NCBI GenBank assembly: GCA_028023455.1
Contig: JAQFVV010000031.1
Location: forward strand, 7,616,093-7,680,092
DNA: 64,000 bases
DNA from: Epiperipatus broadwayi
Lineage: Eukaryota; Onychophora; Udeonychophora; Euonychophora; Peripatidae
Direction of reading: 5' to 3'
Positions 36,026 through 48,282 of the stretch are shown piece after piece. Under the pieces are notes generated by a model. It was not told where the DNA came from. It made no database searches and worked only from the letters and a program-made list of their open reading frames with translations. How positions within the stretch are numbered: position 1 is the first letter of the stretch; every line of letters begins with the position of its first letter. The translations under genes and the position numbers were made by a program.

Positions 36026-36560
36026 AGATCATCAATAAACTTTACACATAAATTTTCAATGTTTATTTTTCCAACATTTATAAATTTAAGCTTTTCCATT
36101 TGAATTAAAACTTTATCGTAGTAATCAAGTTTTGACATAAGACATAACCTCAACCCCTTATCTTCTTTTAAACAAACAAGATCATTATTATGAATAAACT
36201 TTTTAAAACTAAATATATGCGAATTCCAAATGCAATTAGCTCTGTTTTTAAATTTCTTAACGTTAACTTTTTGTATTAATTCATTTGATACTTCAGAAGA
36301 ACATTTAATTACACTAAAAGAATGTTTTTTAACTCTAAATTACTATCCACCCACATACCACCAACGTATTTAGAACCATAATTCAAAATATATTCTTGTT
36401 GAAAATCAATATTCATGTTAGATAAATTTACATAGTTACTATTTTTTCTCCTATTTACATTTTTATTATATAGAAACATAATTTTACGATCAAATTTTTT
36501 ATAATTTTTTATGTAGTAGTTATTAAAATAATATTGACATCGACTTTATAATTAAACCAT
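36026..36560 (-). pseudogene. N-terminal part of the split PLE
   Basis: On the minus strand, two frames joined by a frameshift near 36330 encode a typical PLE N-terminal region: YGSKYVGGMWVDSNLELKN, then RANCIWNSHIFSFKKF, LKEDKGLRLCLMSKLDYYDK and ENLCVKFIDDLVKNF. The LKEDKG-LMSKLDYYDK block corresponds to the PADKG-DY block of other PLEs. It stops at the junction with the nested palindrome, beyond which the RT continues at 34140. Confidence 0.72.
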
Positions 36561-36564
36561 TCGA

Positions 36565-37245
36565 ATAAAATATACTTGGATATCAATACCATTTATTTGT
36601 AATGAACAAGTGAAATTTATAAAACAGATATATAAAAATATATGTCGAGTTACATTTTACACTACTCCTAATTTAAATAGATTAATAAATAATTCAAAAA
36701 ATAGATGTGATATTTTAAATCAAAGTTGTGCAATATATAAATGGCTGTGTGTTTGTGGAAAGGCACATATTGGGGAATCTTAATGTACATTGGAGAAAAA
36801 ATCAAATGAGCATTTGTTGTTATATAAACGAGTACAAAAATCAAGACAAGAGAATGTTAGAAATGATGATGTATCACCATCAGGATTTTTTGATCATAAT
36901 GTAACATGTAATTATGGTTTTGATTTTGATTTTGGTAAAGTTAAGATTTTGTGTATTGAAAGAAATAATAATAAACGCAAAATCAAAGAAGCTATGTTAA
37001 TAAAAAGTGAAAAGCAACATTTGATAAACAGACAGGCCGCCAATATAAAAATTAATGAATTGTGGGAAAATTGATGTATGACGTATTACTTTTTGTTTAC
37101 ATTTGTAACGGTTTTTTCTAATACAATTTGAATCTAGTTGATAACGACTACATAGATAGTTGAAAGTACTTCTATTATATTTCTTTTTTTTAAATATTGT
37201 TTTACTGTATTAATTATTGTATTGTTTTGAATAATTATATATATA
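36565..37245 (+). pseudogene. Inverted truncated PLE copy (GIY-YIG 3' part)
   Basis: Reverse complement of the region about 32371-33060. It encodes NEQVKFIKQIYKNICRV, then WLCVCGKAHIGES, a stop replacing the Arg codon at about 36781 (TAA), and the tail with DFDFGKVKILCIERNNNKRK and KIKEAM, ending at 37074. One residue of YIG is changed (HIG). The 3' non-coding tail runs to a (TA)n at 37238. Confidence 0.85.
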
Positions 37246-37821
37246 TATATATATTCACACATAAATACAGTGTAAATATAATCATTGATAAGTTTTTTAT
37301 TAATGTATAGGCAAGGAATGTTATTTTGACTAAAAATATGTTTATAAATTGAAATATTTAAATTTTTATCAGTGACTTTTAAAACAAAATACCAAGATTT
37401 ATTATGTACTATTTTGTCTTAAACAAAAATAAAAATGAAGGGCAATTTACTCCTAAACATAAAATAAAACAAAATAAGTCAGAATTGTTATTTAGTCAAA
37501 TCATGTATTTTATAATCACTCAAATTTAGGTATAATATGAAAAAACAAAGTCAGAAAAAATATCATTCTGAATCTTATTTTTAAAAAAAAAATGTTTCTT
37601 TTGTTTCAAGCAATGCATATGGGTTTCAAAATGTAAAAAGAAGATTAAACCAACAATATTACTTTGTATACCATTGTGTTTAGTTTTAAGATAAATTTTA
37701 TTGTAAGTTATACATTTGGTTTAAGCCATGCAAGGCCAAAAGAAAAAGTCTGCTGTTTCAATTGGAATTCTTTTGCATACTATTCGAAGGCTTGTCATCT
37801 CAGTTAGTAGGTGTCACATTT
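37246..37821. other. AT-rich non-coding stretch
   Basis: A (TA)n edge, then nothing recognisable until the LINE fragment. Confidence 0.5.
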
Positions 37822-38424
37822 CTATGGGGCTACCCTTTTATATAGGACCCATGTGATGCTGAATAAGAATTTGAAGGCCAGTATTAAGTCCTTTGTCTGC
37901 AAGGTTTTCAGCTGGATGTTGAATACTTCAAATGGATCTGGTCTGGGAATTGTGAATTTGGAATCACACCTGGCCATCCATAGTGCATATGAGATAAATA
38001 TAGCCATGTGGATGACCGGGAAGTCACCAAAGTACAAGCAGCTTTTAAGATCTAGGATCATTAGGAGAGGAATGTTGCATTCCTTACTGATGGATCTCCT
38101 GATGTCCTGATATCCTGGGCAGAGGGAAATGATGTGTTGAAATGTTTCTTCACTTCTTTCACAGAGATGGCATGTTGGGTCTATCTTTGTCATGTATCTT
38201 CTGAAATGTAAAAACCAGCTTGTTGGAATTGCACCAAGATTTATTTTTATAATGTGATCCAAAAGTTTTGGTTCCATTGCAAGGTATTTAAAGGTTTTCA
38301 TTATTTTGTGATTAATCTGTCCCAAATGTATTTGGCTTGTTATTGGTTCTGGAGTCAGTAGTGCATGTGTTTTCCAGATTAATAAGCTTATAAACAATAA
38401 ATTAAGGGTTAAAATTTTTTTCAT
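37822..38424 (-). pseudogene. Non-LTR retrotransposon ORF2 C-terminal fragment with zinc-binding motif
   Basis: A 200-residue open frame. The segment SWFLHFRRYMTKIDPTCHLC, then ERSEETFQHIISLCPGYQDI (about 69-108), has the Cys-X2-Cys-X8-His-X4-Cys pattern (C85, C88, H97, C102) typical of the zinc-binding region at the C-terminus of LINE reverse transcriptases. The preceding residues resemble the RT thumb region. The RT catalytic core is absent; upstream sequence runs into the (ATT)n array at 38496. A 5'-truncated LINE insertion is the likely origin. The clade is not determined. The local GC content is higher than in the surroundings. Confidence 0.75.
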
Positions 38425-38494
38425 ATAAATTTATTAAATGCATTTAACCAGGATCGTACATTATATATATTTAAAAAGAACAATTATCAAAATA

Positions 38495-38966
<472 letters not shown>

Positions 38967-40993
38967 AAATATTGGAGCTGCTACAAATCATATTTGTCAC
39001 TGTTTTTATTTTATATACATATTTTTTATTATCAAAAATAACTATTTTTAGTTCTTCTGTAAAGCTTTTAATCTGTAGGATATGAATAAATTTCAGTGAA
39101 TATCTATTATTTGCAACACTCCCACAAAATTTTGAAATTAAATTAATTAATTGATTGAGCAGATTTATAAAATCAAGTGCAAAAGTAGCATCTATCTATA
39201 TTTATTACTTTTATAATATTAGTATACCAATAAAATATACACATATGATAGTTATTACTGTGACAAATCACATCCTATAGACTTATTTAAAGCAGTAGAG
39301 TATTACATTTTGCAATGTAAGAACTAACATTAAATTTATTTATTTTAACATAATGACCACTCTATTCCTCAGCCAAAGAACAATTTGATAATATATAAAA
39401 AAATATTGCCTACAGTTGAAACACTGTAACATTTCATTTATTTTGCCTAAAATATGTAATATTTCATATATTATTTAGAGTAGTTTTCTTATTCTTTTTT
39501 ATTTTTGTAAAATGTAAAGAAATATATATTTTGAGATATGTAAACTTTATTGGTCTACATATATTTCTAAAAAAAAATCATAACTATTAAATTAATGTTA
39601 TATATAATCTCCTTGGTTATCTATCCATAATTTGAAACTATCTTGCATTTGTATATGTATATAGAGAGAGTGAGAGGGTAAAAGTAAATAACATTTAATA
39701 TTAATAATAATAATAATCAATATTATTGTAGCAATTACATTTTTATAATTTTATAGAAAATTTAAAAACAATATTATTACTTTAAAAAAAAAATCAAATA
39801 AATTGTTTTATGTTATATATATATATATATATAACCACTTTTGTTTAGACTATAGTATCATCTGTAACCATGGTAATATTTTAATAAAATTTTAAAACTA
39901 AAAAGATTACAAAAAATAAAATAGAATATGCAAAATATTTTAAAAACAAAAGTCATAAATAAGGAGGGGTAGGATCTAAAACGATATTATGTAAATTTTA
40001 AATTAATAAGTATTTAAATTTTAATATATTCAATCTTTATCGAAATGATATTAAAATTTATGAATTATAATTAAAGGGATAAAACGTAATAATAATAGTT
40101 AATATTATACTTAATATTAGAAAAAAATTGTTGTAAATAATTGTTTTAATTTTTTTTTAAAAAAAAAAAAATCTTATATTTGTTTTTTGTTTTTGGAATA
40201 AGTATTTTTTTATCTTATATTAATGTTACTTTTGTTTGTTTACTTGCTTTTTTATGATTTTTATCTCTGTATGTAAAATTTAAATTGATCCCTCTCCCTT
40301 TTCTGTTGAATATATATATATGTTTTAGAGATGCTCTTTTTTGTTTTAACATTCTCATGTCCTTCCTTCCTCTGAGACTTGATTTTCTCAATTTTTTTCT
40401 CTCTGTTTTTTCACATCATTTTTATTTTTATTATCATCTTAGCTCCATTTGTCTCTTTTTTGTTTTTCTGCATTTTTTATCTCTTCTTCCTTTGTCATTT
40501 CTACATTCTTTTATTTGCTTTTACTTTCATTATCTACTTTTACATTTCTTACTTTGTCTATTTTTAAAACTTGAATATTGTTTTTTTTTTGTTTTTTTCT
40601 CAACTTTTTTTTAAATTCAGTACTAGTTTATTTACAGATTGTTAAAATCTATTTACAAAATATGTTTACAAAAGATACTATCACTACCTTTGTACTAGTA
40701 TTATTTTTTATATGTATATCAGTTATAATTAGCTGTTGACATAAATATCTACCTCAAACTTACCCATAAATTTATACTGCACAATAATACTTATAAAATA
40801 ATAAATTAGATTAACTTTAAAACATTTTAAAATTACCGTTTATTATTCACCTTCTTTCTAACACTTTTTTCATGACTGTAAACATTTCATTCTTATTTTT
40901 TTTATATAAAAATTCCACCCAAACATGTATGTATGTATGTATATATATAAAAATAAATAAAATATCCGTTAATTAAAAACAATATTGTAATTA
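38967..40993. other. AT-rich non-coding stretch with a pyrimidine-rich section
   Basis: Ordinary AT-rich DNA to about 40160. Then a strongly T/C-rich plus strand to about 40620, where a hydrophobic low-complexity frame (40285-40614) is a by-product of composition. No gene recognised. Confidence 0.5.
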
Positions 40994-41299
40994 TAATTGA
41001 AATAATATTTTTAACGGTTTATAAACAATTACAAACAATTTTAAGAGAAACCATAGTAAAAGAAAAATTAAAGAGGCAATTTTTATAAACAGGAATAAAA
41101 CGCATTTAATAAATCGACAAGCTTCTAACATTAAAATACGAGATTCGTGGAATTTGAATTGATGACGTTTGCTTCCGCTTTTGGTTTTTGAATTTAATGG
41201 CAGTTGAGGCAGGTTAGAAAGTAACCGAAAGTACTTCTGTGGATTTTAAGATTGTTTGTAATTGTTTATAAACCGTTAAAAATATTATTTCAATTATAT
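40994..41299 (+). mobile_element. PLE-derived mini-element between inverted repeats
   Basis: About 50 bases at 40994-41045 and 41242-41297 are near-perfect inverted repeats (AATATTTTTAACGGTTTATA and its complement). Between them lies the last part of a PLE nuclease (41061-41162) and a 3' tail with GAAAGTACTTCTGTGGATTT, which resembles the tail of the PLE at 37150 (GAAAGTACTTCT). A (TA)n follows at 41297. Confidence 0.72.
41061..41162 (+). pseudogene. PLE GIY-YIG C-terminal tail, fragment
   Basis: Encodes RKIKEAIFINRNKTHLINRQ followed by ASNIKIRDSWNLN and a stop. This matches the C-terminus of the PLE nuclease at 32542 (KIKEAMLIKSEKQHLINRQ, AANIKINELWEN) and includes the conserved Glu. Only the last 33 codons remain. 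Confidence 0.8.
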
Positions 41300-43165
41300 A
41301 TATATATTGCTTATATATAAATAAAAAATGATTACTGACACTTCATATAAATGTGTAGTACATTGAATAACATAAATTTAATTTATGTCATCTACAATTT
41401 CCTTGGAAAATGGGGGTAATAAATAGTTAATATTTGCACATTTTAGTTTTATTACTAAACTTTTTTTCTATATCATATATTGAAAATCTAAACATTGTCC
41501 ATTACAAATACAAGTTTTCAAATGATAGACAATCTACAAATTAATTTTTAATGTATTGTTTTTTTTTAAATAAGAAAATAAATTACTAAAATGAGTTCCT
41601 ATCAATAATTGTGGTGCTTGGTGTCATTGGACATAATTTGTTTATTCAAAATGTTAGTAGAACAAAATGTTATATATTTGAATTCTATATTATTAAAATA
41701 ATGTTAAATTAGGGTTACTTTTTAGTGAAAAAAATCTTAAAATTAAATATAATTTTGTTACTGTTTCGAGAAAAGGTCATTGTAGTTTATGCAGTACAAA
41801 TTTTGGCCTTGCCATAATTAACTTTTCAGGAGCTGTCTTTTTAAAAATAGATGTTTGAGATGAATTTTTTTTCAGTTACATAATTTTTTAATTTAAAATA
41901 AAACTTTTATAAAAATATTGCATAAATATACTGTAATTTGTAAACAAATTCCTGAAAAGTACAATTTTTCATGATAGATTATTTTTCTTTTATTTGTCTT
42001 CATGCTATATCACTCTGCTAATCAGAAATTATTATTTACATTGCAACTAGATCCATTTTGTTAATTGTACCTTATCAAATAAATTGCTACTGTCATGGCC
42101 CAAAAGCTTGCTAGAATGCTGACATCTGCAGATTTTTTTCTAACTAATAATTTTAAAATTGTAACTATGATAAAATAAATTTCTGCATGATAATGTAAAA
42201 CTGTAGATAGGCCTAAATCAACATAGAAAAGATCTAGTGATCACAGCACCAACATAATACCCACATGCTTAAAAATGGAATGATGTTGCCATGAATATCA
42301 AGTCAAGTTAATCATATATTTGAAAATAAAGTTATTTAAAAATTACTTTTATTAATTCTTTTTATTTATAGTTTCATTCCTCATGGATTATTGTGATGAT
42401 GCTGCTGTGCTGCATCTTTGAATATCTTTTAGGGCCTTTTTGTGTTAAACACATATTAAACTGCTCTGTGGAATCCTAGCATTTTCAGAGTAATTAATAA
42501 TAAATAACAGATCTATCAAATGTAAGATGAACAAATTCTGATAAAAATAGAGGCTTCTTATTGGTTAATTTTGAAATATAAATATTAAGAATCTCCCATT
42601 TTATCTACTTTTTATACAATATGGTGGGAAACATTATTTTATAGTGTATTTAATTATTTATAATTATATTTACATAATATTTTCATGATAACCTTTAAAA
42701 ATAAATATATGTATGTTTCCACCTACAATTCTTTGAAATATATTTCACATTTAAAATTACAAATTATAAATCTTGAAGTAATAATATCAGAATGAGTGAT
42801 ATTTAAGATTGTGATATACCGTGAAACAATGGTAATTCAGAATTTGTGTGAAGATTTGTTAAATATAAATGGCATTTTTAGTTTGAGACAAATATTTCAT
42901 AGATTTGTAATGACTTTATAATAATTTATTTTGGTGTAAAAAAGGGAAATGATTTTATATATATTTCTTTTTTATTATAGCATTGGAATAAGGATCCAGT
43001 AAAAATTATGTCCTTGTTCACATTAAATATTTCACCTTATTTTATTTTTTATTATATTTGAAAAGAAGAAATATGATTTTTTTAGAAAATTTTTCTTTTA
43101 TAAGATTAAATTTTTAACACATCAGTTTCAATTTATTGATTTTTAATATTATCATATTTATAAAG
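41300..43165. other. AT-rich non-coding stretch
   Basis: Nothing recognisable in about 1.9 kb. Confidence 0.5.
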
Positions 43166-43169
43166 AGAC

Positions 43170-43615
43170 AAAACAGTCCATAGTGTATTGCCACTCATGA
43201 TAAGTGAGAGTAAATCAATGAATGCATGAAGGGTGATGCATAAAATCCCTATCTATTGCATACTCAATCAATATTCACAGACTATTTTCTAGCTTGTAGC
43301 TTTCATCAGAGATGAGCCTTGTATCTGAGAGCACTGCACCTAGCAGACACTTTTTACCTTATTAGCTAACTATAAAGCTTTGAGATCCAAAATAAAACAC
43401 AATAATGTTTTCATTTCAAGTTAATTAGCTTGTATATTCATGTAGATCTAAATTCAATCCAGCAATTATTCTTGTTGATGTCTTTGGTTCTTCAATACCC
43501 ACAGTCACCATAATCCAATTGGGCAGGATTGGTATTAAATCACTAAACATCACATGATTTTCATCCTTTATGTGTAAACATCTTATGTAAACATAAAGAA
43601 TTGTGATCATGTAAT
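43170..43615 (-). repeat. Family S repeat, single full-length copy
   Basis: One complete diverged unit of about 445 bases on the minus strand; the CTGATGA complement is at 43303-43309. It includes both the ribozyme-like part and the long part that ends in CATCACATGAT. Its length agrees with the tandem period at 6202-6656. Confidence 0.72.
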
Positions 43616-44030
43616 GTTCTATGATTTATTATGATGAATATAACACAGCTGTGTATAAGATGTGCCCCCTTTTTATACACATTTTAAATCCAAAAACTAC
43701 ATTTTGTCATGAATTTTCATAATTATTTACTGTACTAACATTATAGTTATTTATGTTTACAACAAATGTAACTTGAGAACACTGTAGTAGATACTTTTTA
43801 ATTTCCTTCATCAAAGCTCAGAAAGTCATCTTCAGAGCTAAACATTTTGGAGATTGCCTCTTTTTTTAAACAGTATGATATTTACCTTGTGAATAGATTT
43901 ATATTTTTGAGAGAACATTTTTATTATATTTAAACCATTTCATTTTAAATTTTTTTTTAAAAAAATTATGAGAATATAGGTTATTTTGAATGTTTTTCTC
44001 TGATATTGATATGGTTATAAAAGTGTATAT
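43616..44030. other. AT-rich non-coding stretch
   Basis: Nothing recognised with support. Confidence 0.5.
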
Positions 44031-44035
44031 ATATA

Positions 44036-44989
44036 AGGGGGAACCCAAAAATATATATTATAGGATAAAAAAATGTTTATTTATCTTCAAATTTTATAAA
44101 TTTAATTTCCTTCAAAATACTGCCCATTTAATACAATACAGTAGTCTAAAAGTGTTTTTTTCTTTTCAAATTTATCTTCAAACATTTGTAAAACCTTTTA
44201 ATGCTTGAATTGATGTCTTTGTTTGTTTTTTTAACCACTTGTAAATCATCAAAAAATGAGGCCATTTTTTATTAGAGAAAATTTTTTAAATGTCACATGG
44301 TTTAAAATTGAGTGAATATGACTGATAGATAAGCTAGGTCATGCTGAATTTATTTATAAATTGTTTCACAATCAAGATTGCTCCCAGAAAATCTGCTGTG
44401 ATGAAGGTAATATTCCTCATTTTGCCACTAAATAAACATGTTATGCCACATTACGCTACTGCTTCAGAACTTATAGATAAAATATTTAACCATTAAGAAA
44501 TAACTTTGAGAAAAACGTTGTTTGTGTCACTAAAAAAAGTATCAGCATTATCTTGACAATATTTTGCCTTTTTTTGTGAAAGTGAGATTTGAAGTATACT
44601 GCAAGGAGTATTAATGAAGTTCATATTGAAACGTTATCTTGACATTGACTTCACTCACTATGCTTTTTTGAGACATGGTGAATTTGACTATTTTATTAAA
44701 TCATTTGTAAACTTGTGTTTTCCCCAGAACAGTTTTCTTGTAATCTGTTTCAAGCATTACAGTTTTTTTCCTAACAATTTTGTTTCAGCCATTACAAAAT
44801 ATCAATAAATATGCAAAATGCACTTTACAAAAAAAGAGTGTTAGTGGAACCATGATTTTACCTGGTAATGTAAATTGGCAGATTCAAATATAAAGGTTAC
44901 CACAAAAAGTATGTAATTGCAGAAGCATGTATGGCAACAAGGGATTTACCAGTATGCAATTCCAGTTATTTTTGGGTGCCTCCCTCATT
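44036..44989 (-). mobile_element. Mariner-like DNA transposon fossil
   Basis: The ends are inverted repeats: GGGGGAACCCAAAAATA at the left, and the complement of GAGGGAGGCACCCAAAAATA at the right. TA lies next to the left end. Minus-strand traces of a transposase may exist: a start-like MAETKLLGKK near 44795, and a C-terminal-like GSILKEIKFI near 44110, which recalls the GxYFEGD end of mariner transposases. The short length and many stops indicate internal deletion and decay. The terminal repeats are the firm evidence; the transposase trace is weak. Confidence 0.6.
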
Positions 44990-45033
44990 TAATAGTATAA
45001 CTATGCTGTGTAGCTATATATAACTTACATCGA

Positions 45034-45069
<36 letters not shown>

Positions 45070-45328
45070 CGATTCAGAGAATATGAGACTTAATGTAATC
45101 TGCACTACAGGGTGCCACTAGGCATTTGAATCTAGAAAATTTATATAGTAGGCAGATACGTAAGTCAAAAAAAAATATTTTATATATTTTGATTCCGGTC
45201 ATTAGCCCATTGTCACTAGCTCAGTGGAATATCAGAGATTTAAATTTATAAATAATTCTTATCTAAGAATATATAAAAAAAAATAAAATAAGCCACTGTC
45301 AGTAATTATACACACAAACATTTATTTA

Positions 45329-45331
<3 letters not shown>
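44990..45331. other. AT-rich non-coding stretch with short (TA)n
   Basis: A TA tract at about 45039-45063; nothing else recognised. Confidence 0.5.

Positions 45332-45416
<85 letters not shown>
45332..45416. repeat. (TA)n microsatellite, about 85 bp
   Basis: Uninterrupted TA dinucleotides. Confidence 0.98.
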
Positions 45417-45420
<4 letters not shown>

Positions 45421-45534
45421 AGCATTATTATTTTAATATGTTTACTTTAGCATTTAACTACATTTTTAAATTTATTTTATATTTTAATTTTTATAAGTTC
45501 ACACAGATGTATTTATAAAAGTTTGTTTTATAAT

Positions 45535-46260
45535 GTTGAGTATAGATCGGCTGCATAGATTCCACGGTTAAAAACATTTCAAAATAAACATAACTGATCA
45601 AAATACAAAGTCATTGATAATGTCAATTGCAGAGGGAATACAAGAAACCCAGTGGCATTCATCATAAGGTGCCACATTAACATCGATGACATATATTCCA
45701 ATCAAATATGAAAACCACAAACATAAGTAACTGATAACAAATCCATGCAATGTCCATACCCAACTTAAATTTAATGCATTTTTATTTAGAGTGTTGAGTA
45801 TGAATAGACTACATAGATTTGCATTTGAAAAGAAGATATTCTATCCTTATTTAACCTTAGGCCAAAAGTTCACAGTTAAACCAACGTCAATCCATCTGAT
45901 ATATTGATGCATTCAATGTAACACAAATATGGCAGCACAAAAGGTTAAGAGAAGAAATTGCCTCTCATCAGATAGGAATACTACATCTATCTAATGAGAA
46001 GAGCAATAAAAAAACACCATAGGAAAGGACTGCGGTCATTTTGCCGACTCACGATTGCATTCCATAGGCAAAAAGGAAGTGTGTGGCATATAAAGTGATT
46101 CTGCCCATAGCGAATCTCGTACTACATCTACTAATTACACCAATATATCCAATACACTGACCTAATTTAACTATGAAACAAATAACCTAAGATTATCCTC
46201 CCCTAATATAACTTTACAAATCTATATAGCCATTCACACCCGACTTAAGTTTAACTTTTA
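45535..46260. repeat. Unclassified repeat region with two diverged units and a hairpin
   Basis: TTGAGTATAGATCGGCTGCATAGATT (about 45535) is echoed by TTGAGTATGAATAGACTACATAGATT (about 45793). TACCCAACTTAAATTTAA (about 45758) is echoed by CACCCGACTTAAGTTTAA (about 46236). In the second unit, TCTCATCAGATAG and CTATCTAATGAGA (about 45963-45999) form a 13-base stem with one mismatch and a loop of about 11 bases. Less AT-rich than the flanks. No coding frame; family unknown. Confidence 0.45.
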
Positions 46261-46498
46261 TATAATATTAAATTAGCAAAAAACAAAAATGATAAATAAA
46301 ACTTAAAATAAACAAAAAAAAAATGGAAATGATTAAAAAAAGAAATACATCAATAAAAGGAATTAATAAAGAATTTAGTTTGGTCAGATAGGATTCTATT
46401 TCTATTTTTTTAAATACTGGGAAAGTTTATATTTTAAAGTTCTTAATGTTTTCAAATTAATATTCATTTAAGTTCATAATGTCCTTACAGTTTCAGAA

Positions 46499-46792
46499 AT
46501 GTTCATTAGTGATCCGTTGCTTGCCGTTTGGAATCTAGCATTAAAATCCCTCGATGATCCTGTGGTGTGTCTTTCAATCCCTTCACCTTTGACTCTTCAA
46601 CTTAACACATCTCAGTCTTCTCTTAAATTTTCTTCACTCACTAAAAATTTTATTATCAAACTTTTTCTTTTATATGTAACTTTAGGATCCAATGGACATT
46701 ACATCATTGATGATGATGATCTTTCCATTGAGGTCCGATTCCCTAATGGATCTCTTTCATTGGACATTAGTTTCTATTGTTTTCCTATCTGA
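46499..46792 (+). other. Unassigned 97-codon frame
   Basis: An open frame with a Ser/Leu-rich product and an acidic IIDDDDLSIEV stretch near the end. The DNA is a little richer in GC than its surroundings. I know no matching family, and there is no clear splice or promoter context. It may be a remnant of an old repeat or chance. Confidence 0.2.
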
Positions 46793-48280
46793 CCATTGCT
46801 TATACATTTAAATGCCCAAGGGCTAGTTCACTTGGACTAATTAAAATAATCATTTCCATTTTTTCAATAACATTAATTAATTTGTTTTGTACAAACTTAG
46901 ATATATTTTTATCTTTAAATCTTTTTAAGTTTTTGCTTTTAAAATACTTTTTCTATTTTTAATAAAGTTTTTTTTTTAATATTTTTTTTCATCTGTGAGA
47001 TTATATATATATATATATATGAGTTTAGTATAGAATTTTAATTTTCAATTTTTAATTCTTAAAAAAGAAGTTTTATTTGCGAACTTTTATTTTTTTTATG
47101 TTTACTAATAAAAAAAATAATGTAACGTCGTATGTGCCCACTCACAAAGCGTTTGCACAATTGGCTTGGAAGGCCGATATGAATGTAATTACAAATTGTA
47201 TTCAGATGCTATAAAAATAAATGCTTATATATATGTGTGTGTGTGGGTGTGTGTATTTGTAAATATTTCGTACATATTTTTTTTTGTTTTTCAAAAAAAC
47301 AAAGTGCAGTAGATGTTAATAAAACTGGTTGATTCTCCAGGTGTCATACTGAATATTTTAAAAAACTGATCTGAGACACAATTTTCACAATTACTTCAGT
47401 TTTAATAATGTTAGAGAAAAAATTACATTAATAAAAACTAGAAAAACAAAGGAAAACAATAAGTCTGAGACAAATAGTGATAATCATTTAAAAAATAAGA
47501 AAAAAAAAGAAGTTTCAACATCCAACATTATTTTTACTTTATTGATTATTCATAATTTCTAATTTATCATTAACTAAGTTTAAATTACATCATCAGTGAT
47601 ATTTTTTTTTGTATTTCTTACAAAATTATCTTTCAAACCATATTTAATATGTCTTACCTGAGATAATCCATAGCTTAAGAATCTCCAAAAGTATTCACAT
47701 GAGAATTCTCAATTTTTATCTTGTATCCCAAAAGTTACCAAATCTCAAAGGCGTCTATAAGAAAAAGATTCATCCTCATAAAAGATAGAAAACAAATCAT
47801 TTCCAGAAGATAGAATGCATTTGTCATCATAGCTATTGGCTTCTTGTTTATCTAAAACTAAAAATTGTATGCTATTGTCTGTATCACTGATAAAATGAGT
47901 TGCATCTCTTCATTTTCTAATTTTTTGTATACATCAGTGATGTTTATATTCTTTATGCACACCAGTGATGCTATCTTGTTATATTTATTGTCTCACAAAG
48001 ATATAATTTATTTGTGTATAGCTCATTTGCTAGCTATATACTTGAAAATAATGTGATGCAAAATGTGGCAAAAACTACTGGCTCTACAGCATGAGTATCA
48101 AGGCATAGGCAAGATTCAAAATGATTATTTGTCTGCATACAATTTCATGTGGTATATGCATAACCATTGTGGATACTACTACAACACAAACATCATTTGA
48201 AATGTCTCTTTTATTGGTTTTACATATTTATATATTCACATGGTACTATGCCCAGTAAATTTTGTGAATGCTTTATCAAC
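46793..48280. other. AT-rich non-coding stretch
   Basis: Contains a short (TA)n near 47000, a (TG)n near 47232-47255, and a block at about 47140-47187 (CACAATTGGCTTGGAAGGCC) similar to one at 32171. No gene recognised. Confidence 0.45.
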
Positions 48281-48282
48281 TG

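Larger units (their letters stand above)
32371..37245 (-). mobile_element. Penelope-like element with inverted partial copy, split by a nested PLE
   Basis: The main copy reads on the minus strand: N-terminal part 36560-36026, then an interruption (34141-36025), then RT and GIY-YIG from about 34000 to 32542 with tail to 32371. On its 5' side lies a plus-strand copy of its own 3' end (36565-37245), inverted relative to the main copy. The left end (32371 onward) and right end (to 37245) are mirror images and both run into (TA)n. An inverted truncated copy next to a longer copy is a known PLE arrangement. Frameshifts and the insertion make it inactive. Confidence 0.85.

Noticed and set aside
37811-38110. 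99-codon plus-strand frame
   Set aside because: It lies opposite the better-supported LINE zinc-binding frame on the minus strand.
40285-40614. 109-codon Phe/Leu-rich frame that looks like a membrane protein
   Set aside because: The DNA is a T/C-rich low-complexity stretch; a second frame in the same place is also open, which points to composition.
43990-44808. Plus-strand frames at 43990-44208 and 44614-44808
   Set aside because: They fall within or across the edge of the mariner-like fossil, on the opposite strand to the transposase traces, and show no domain.
45963-45999. Hammerhead core in the hairpin (CTGATGAG on the minus strand)
   Set aside because: The motif lies inside a simple hairpin stem and no GAAA follows at the right place.
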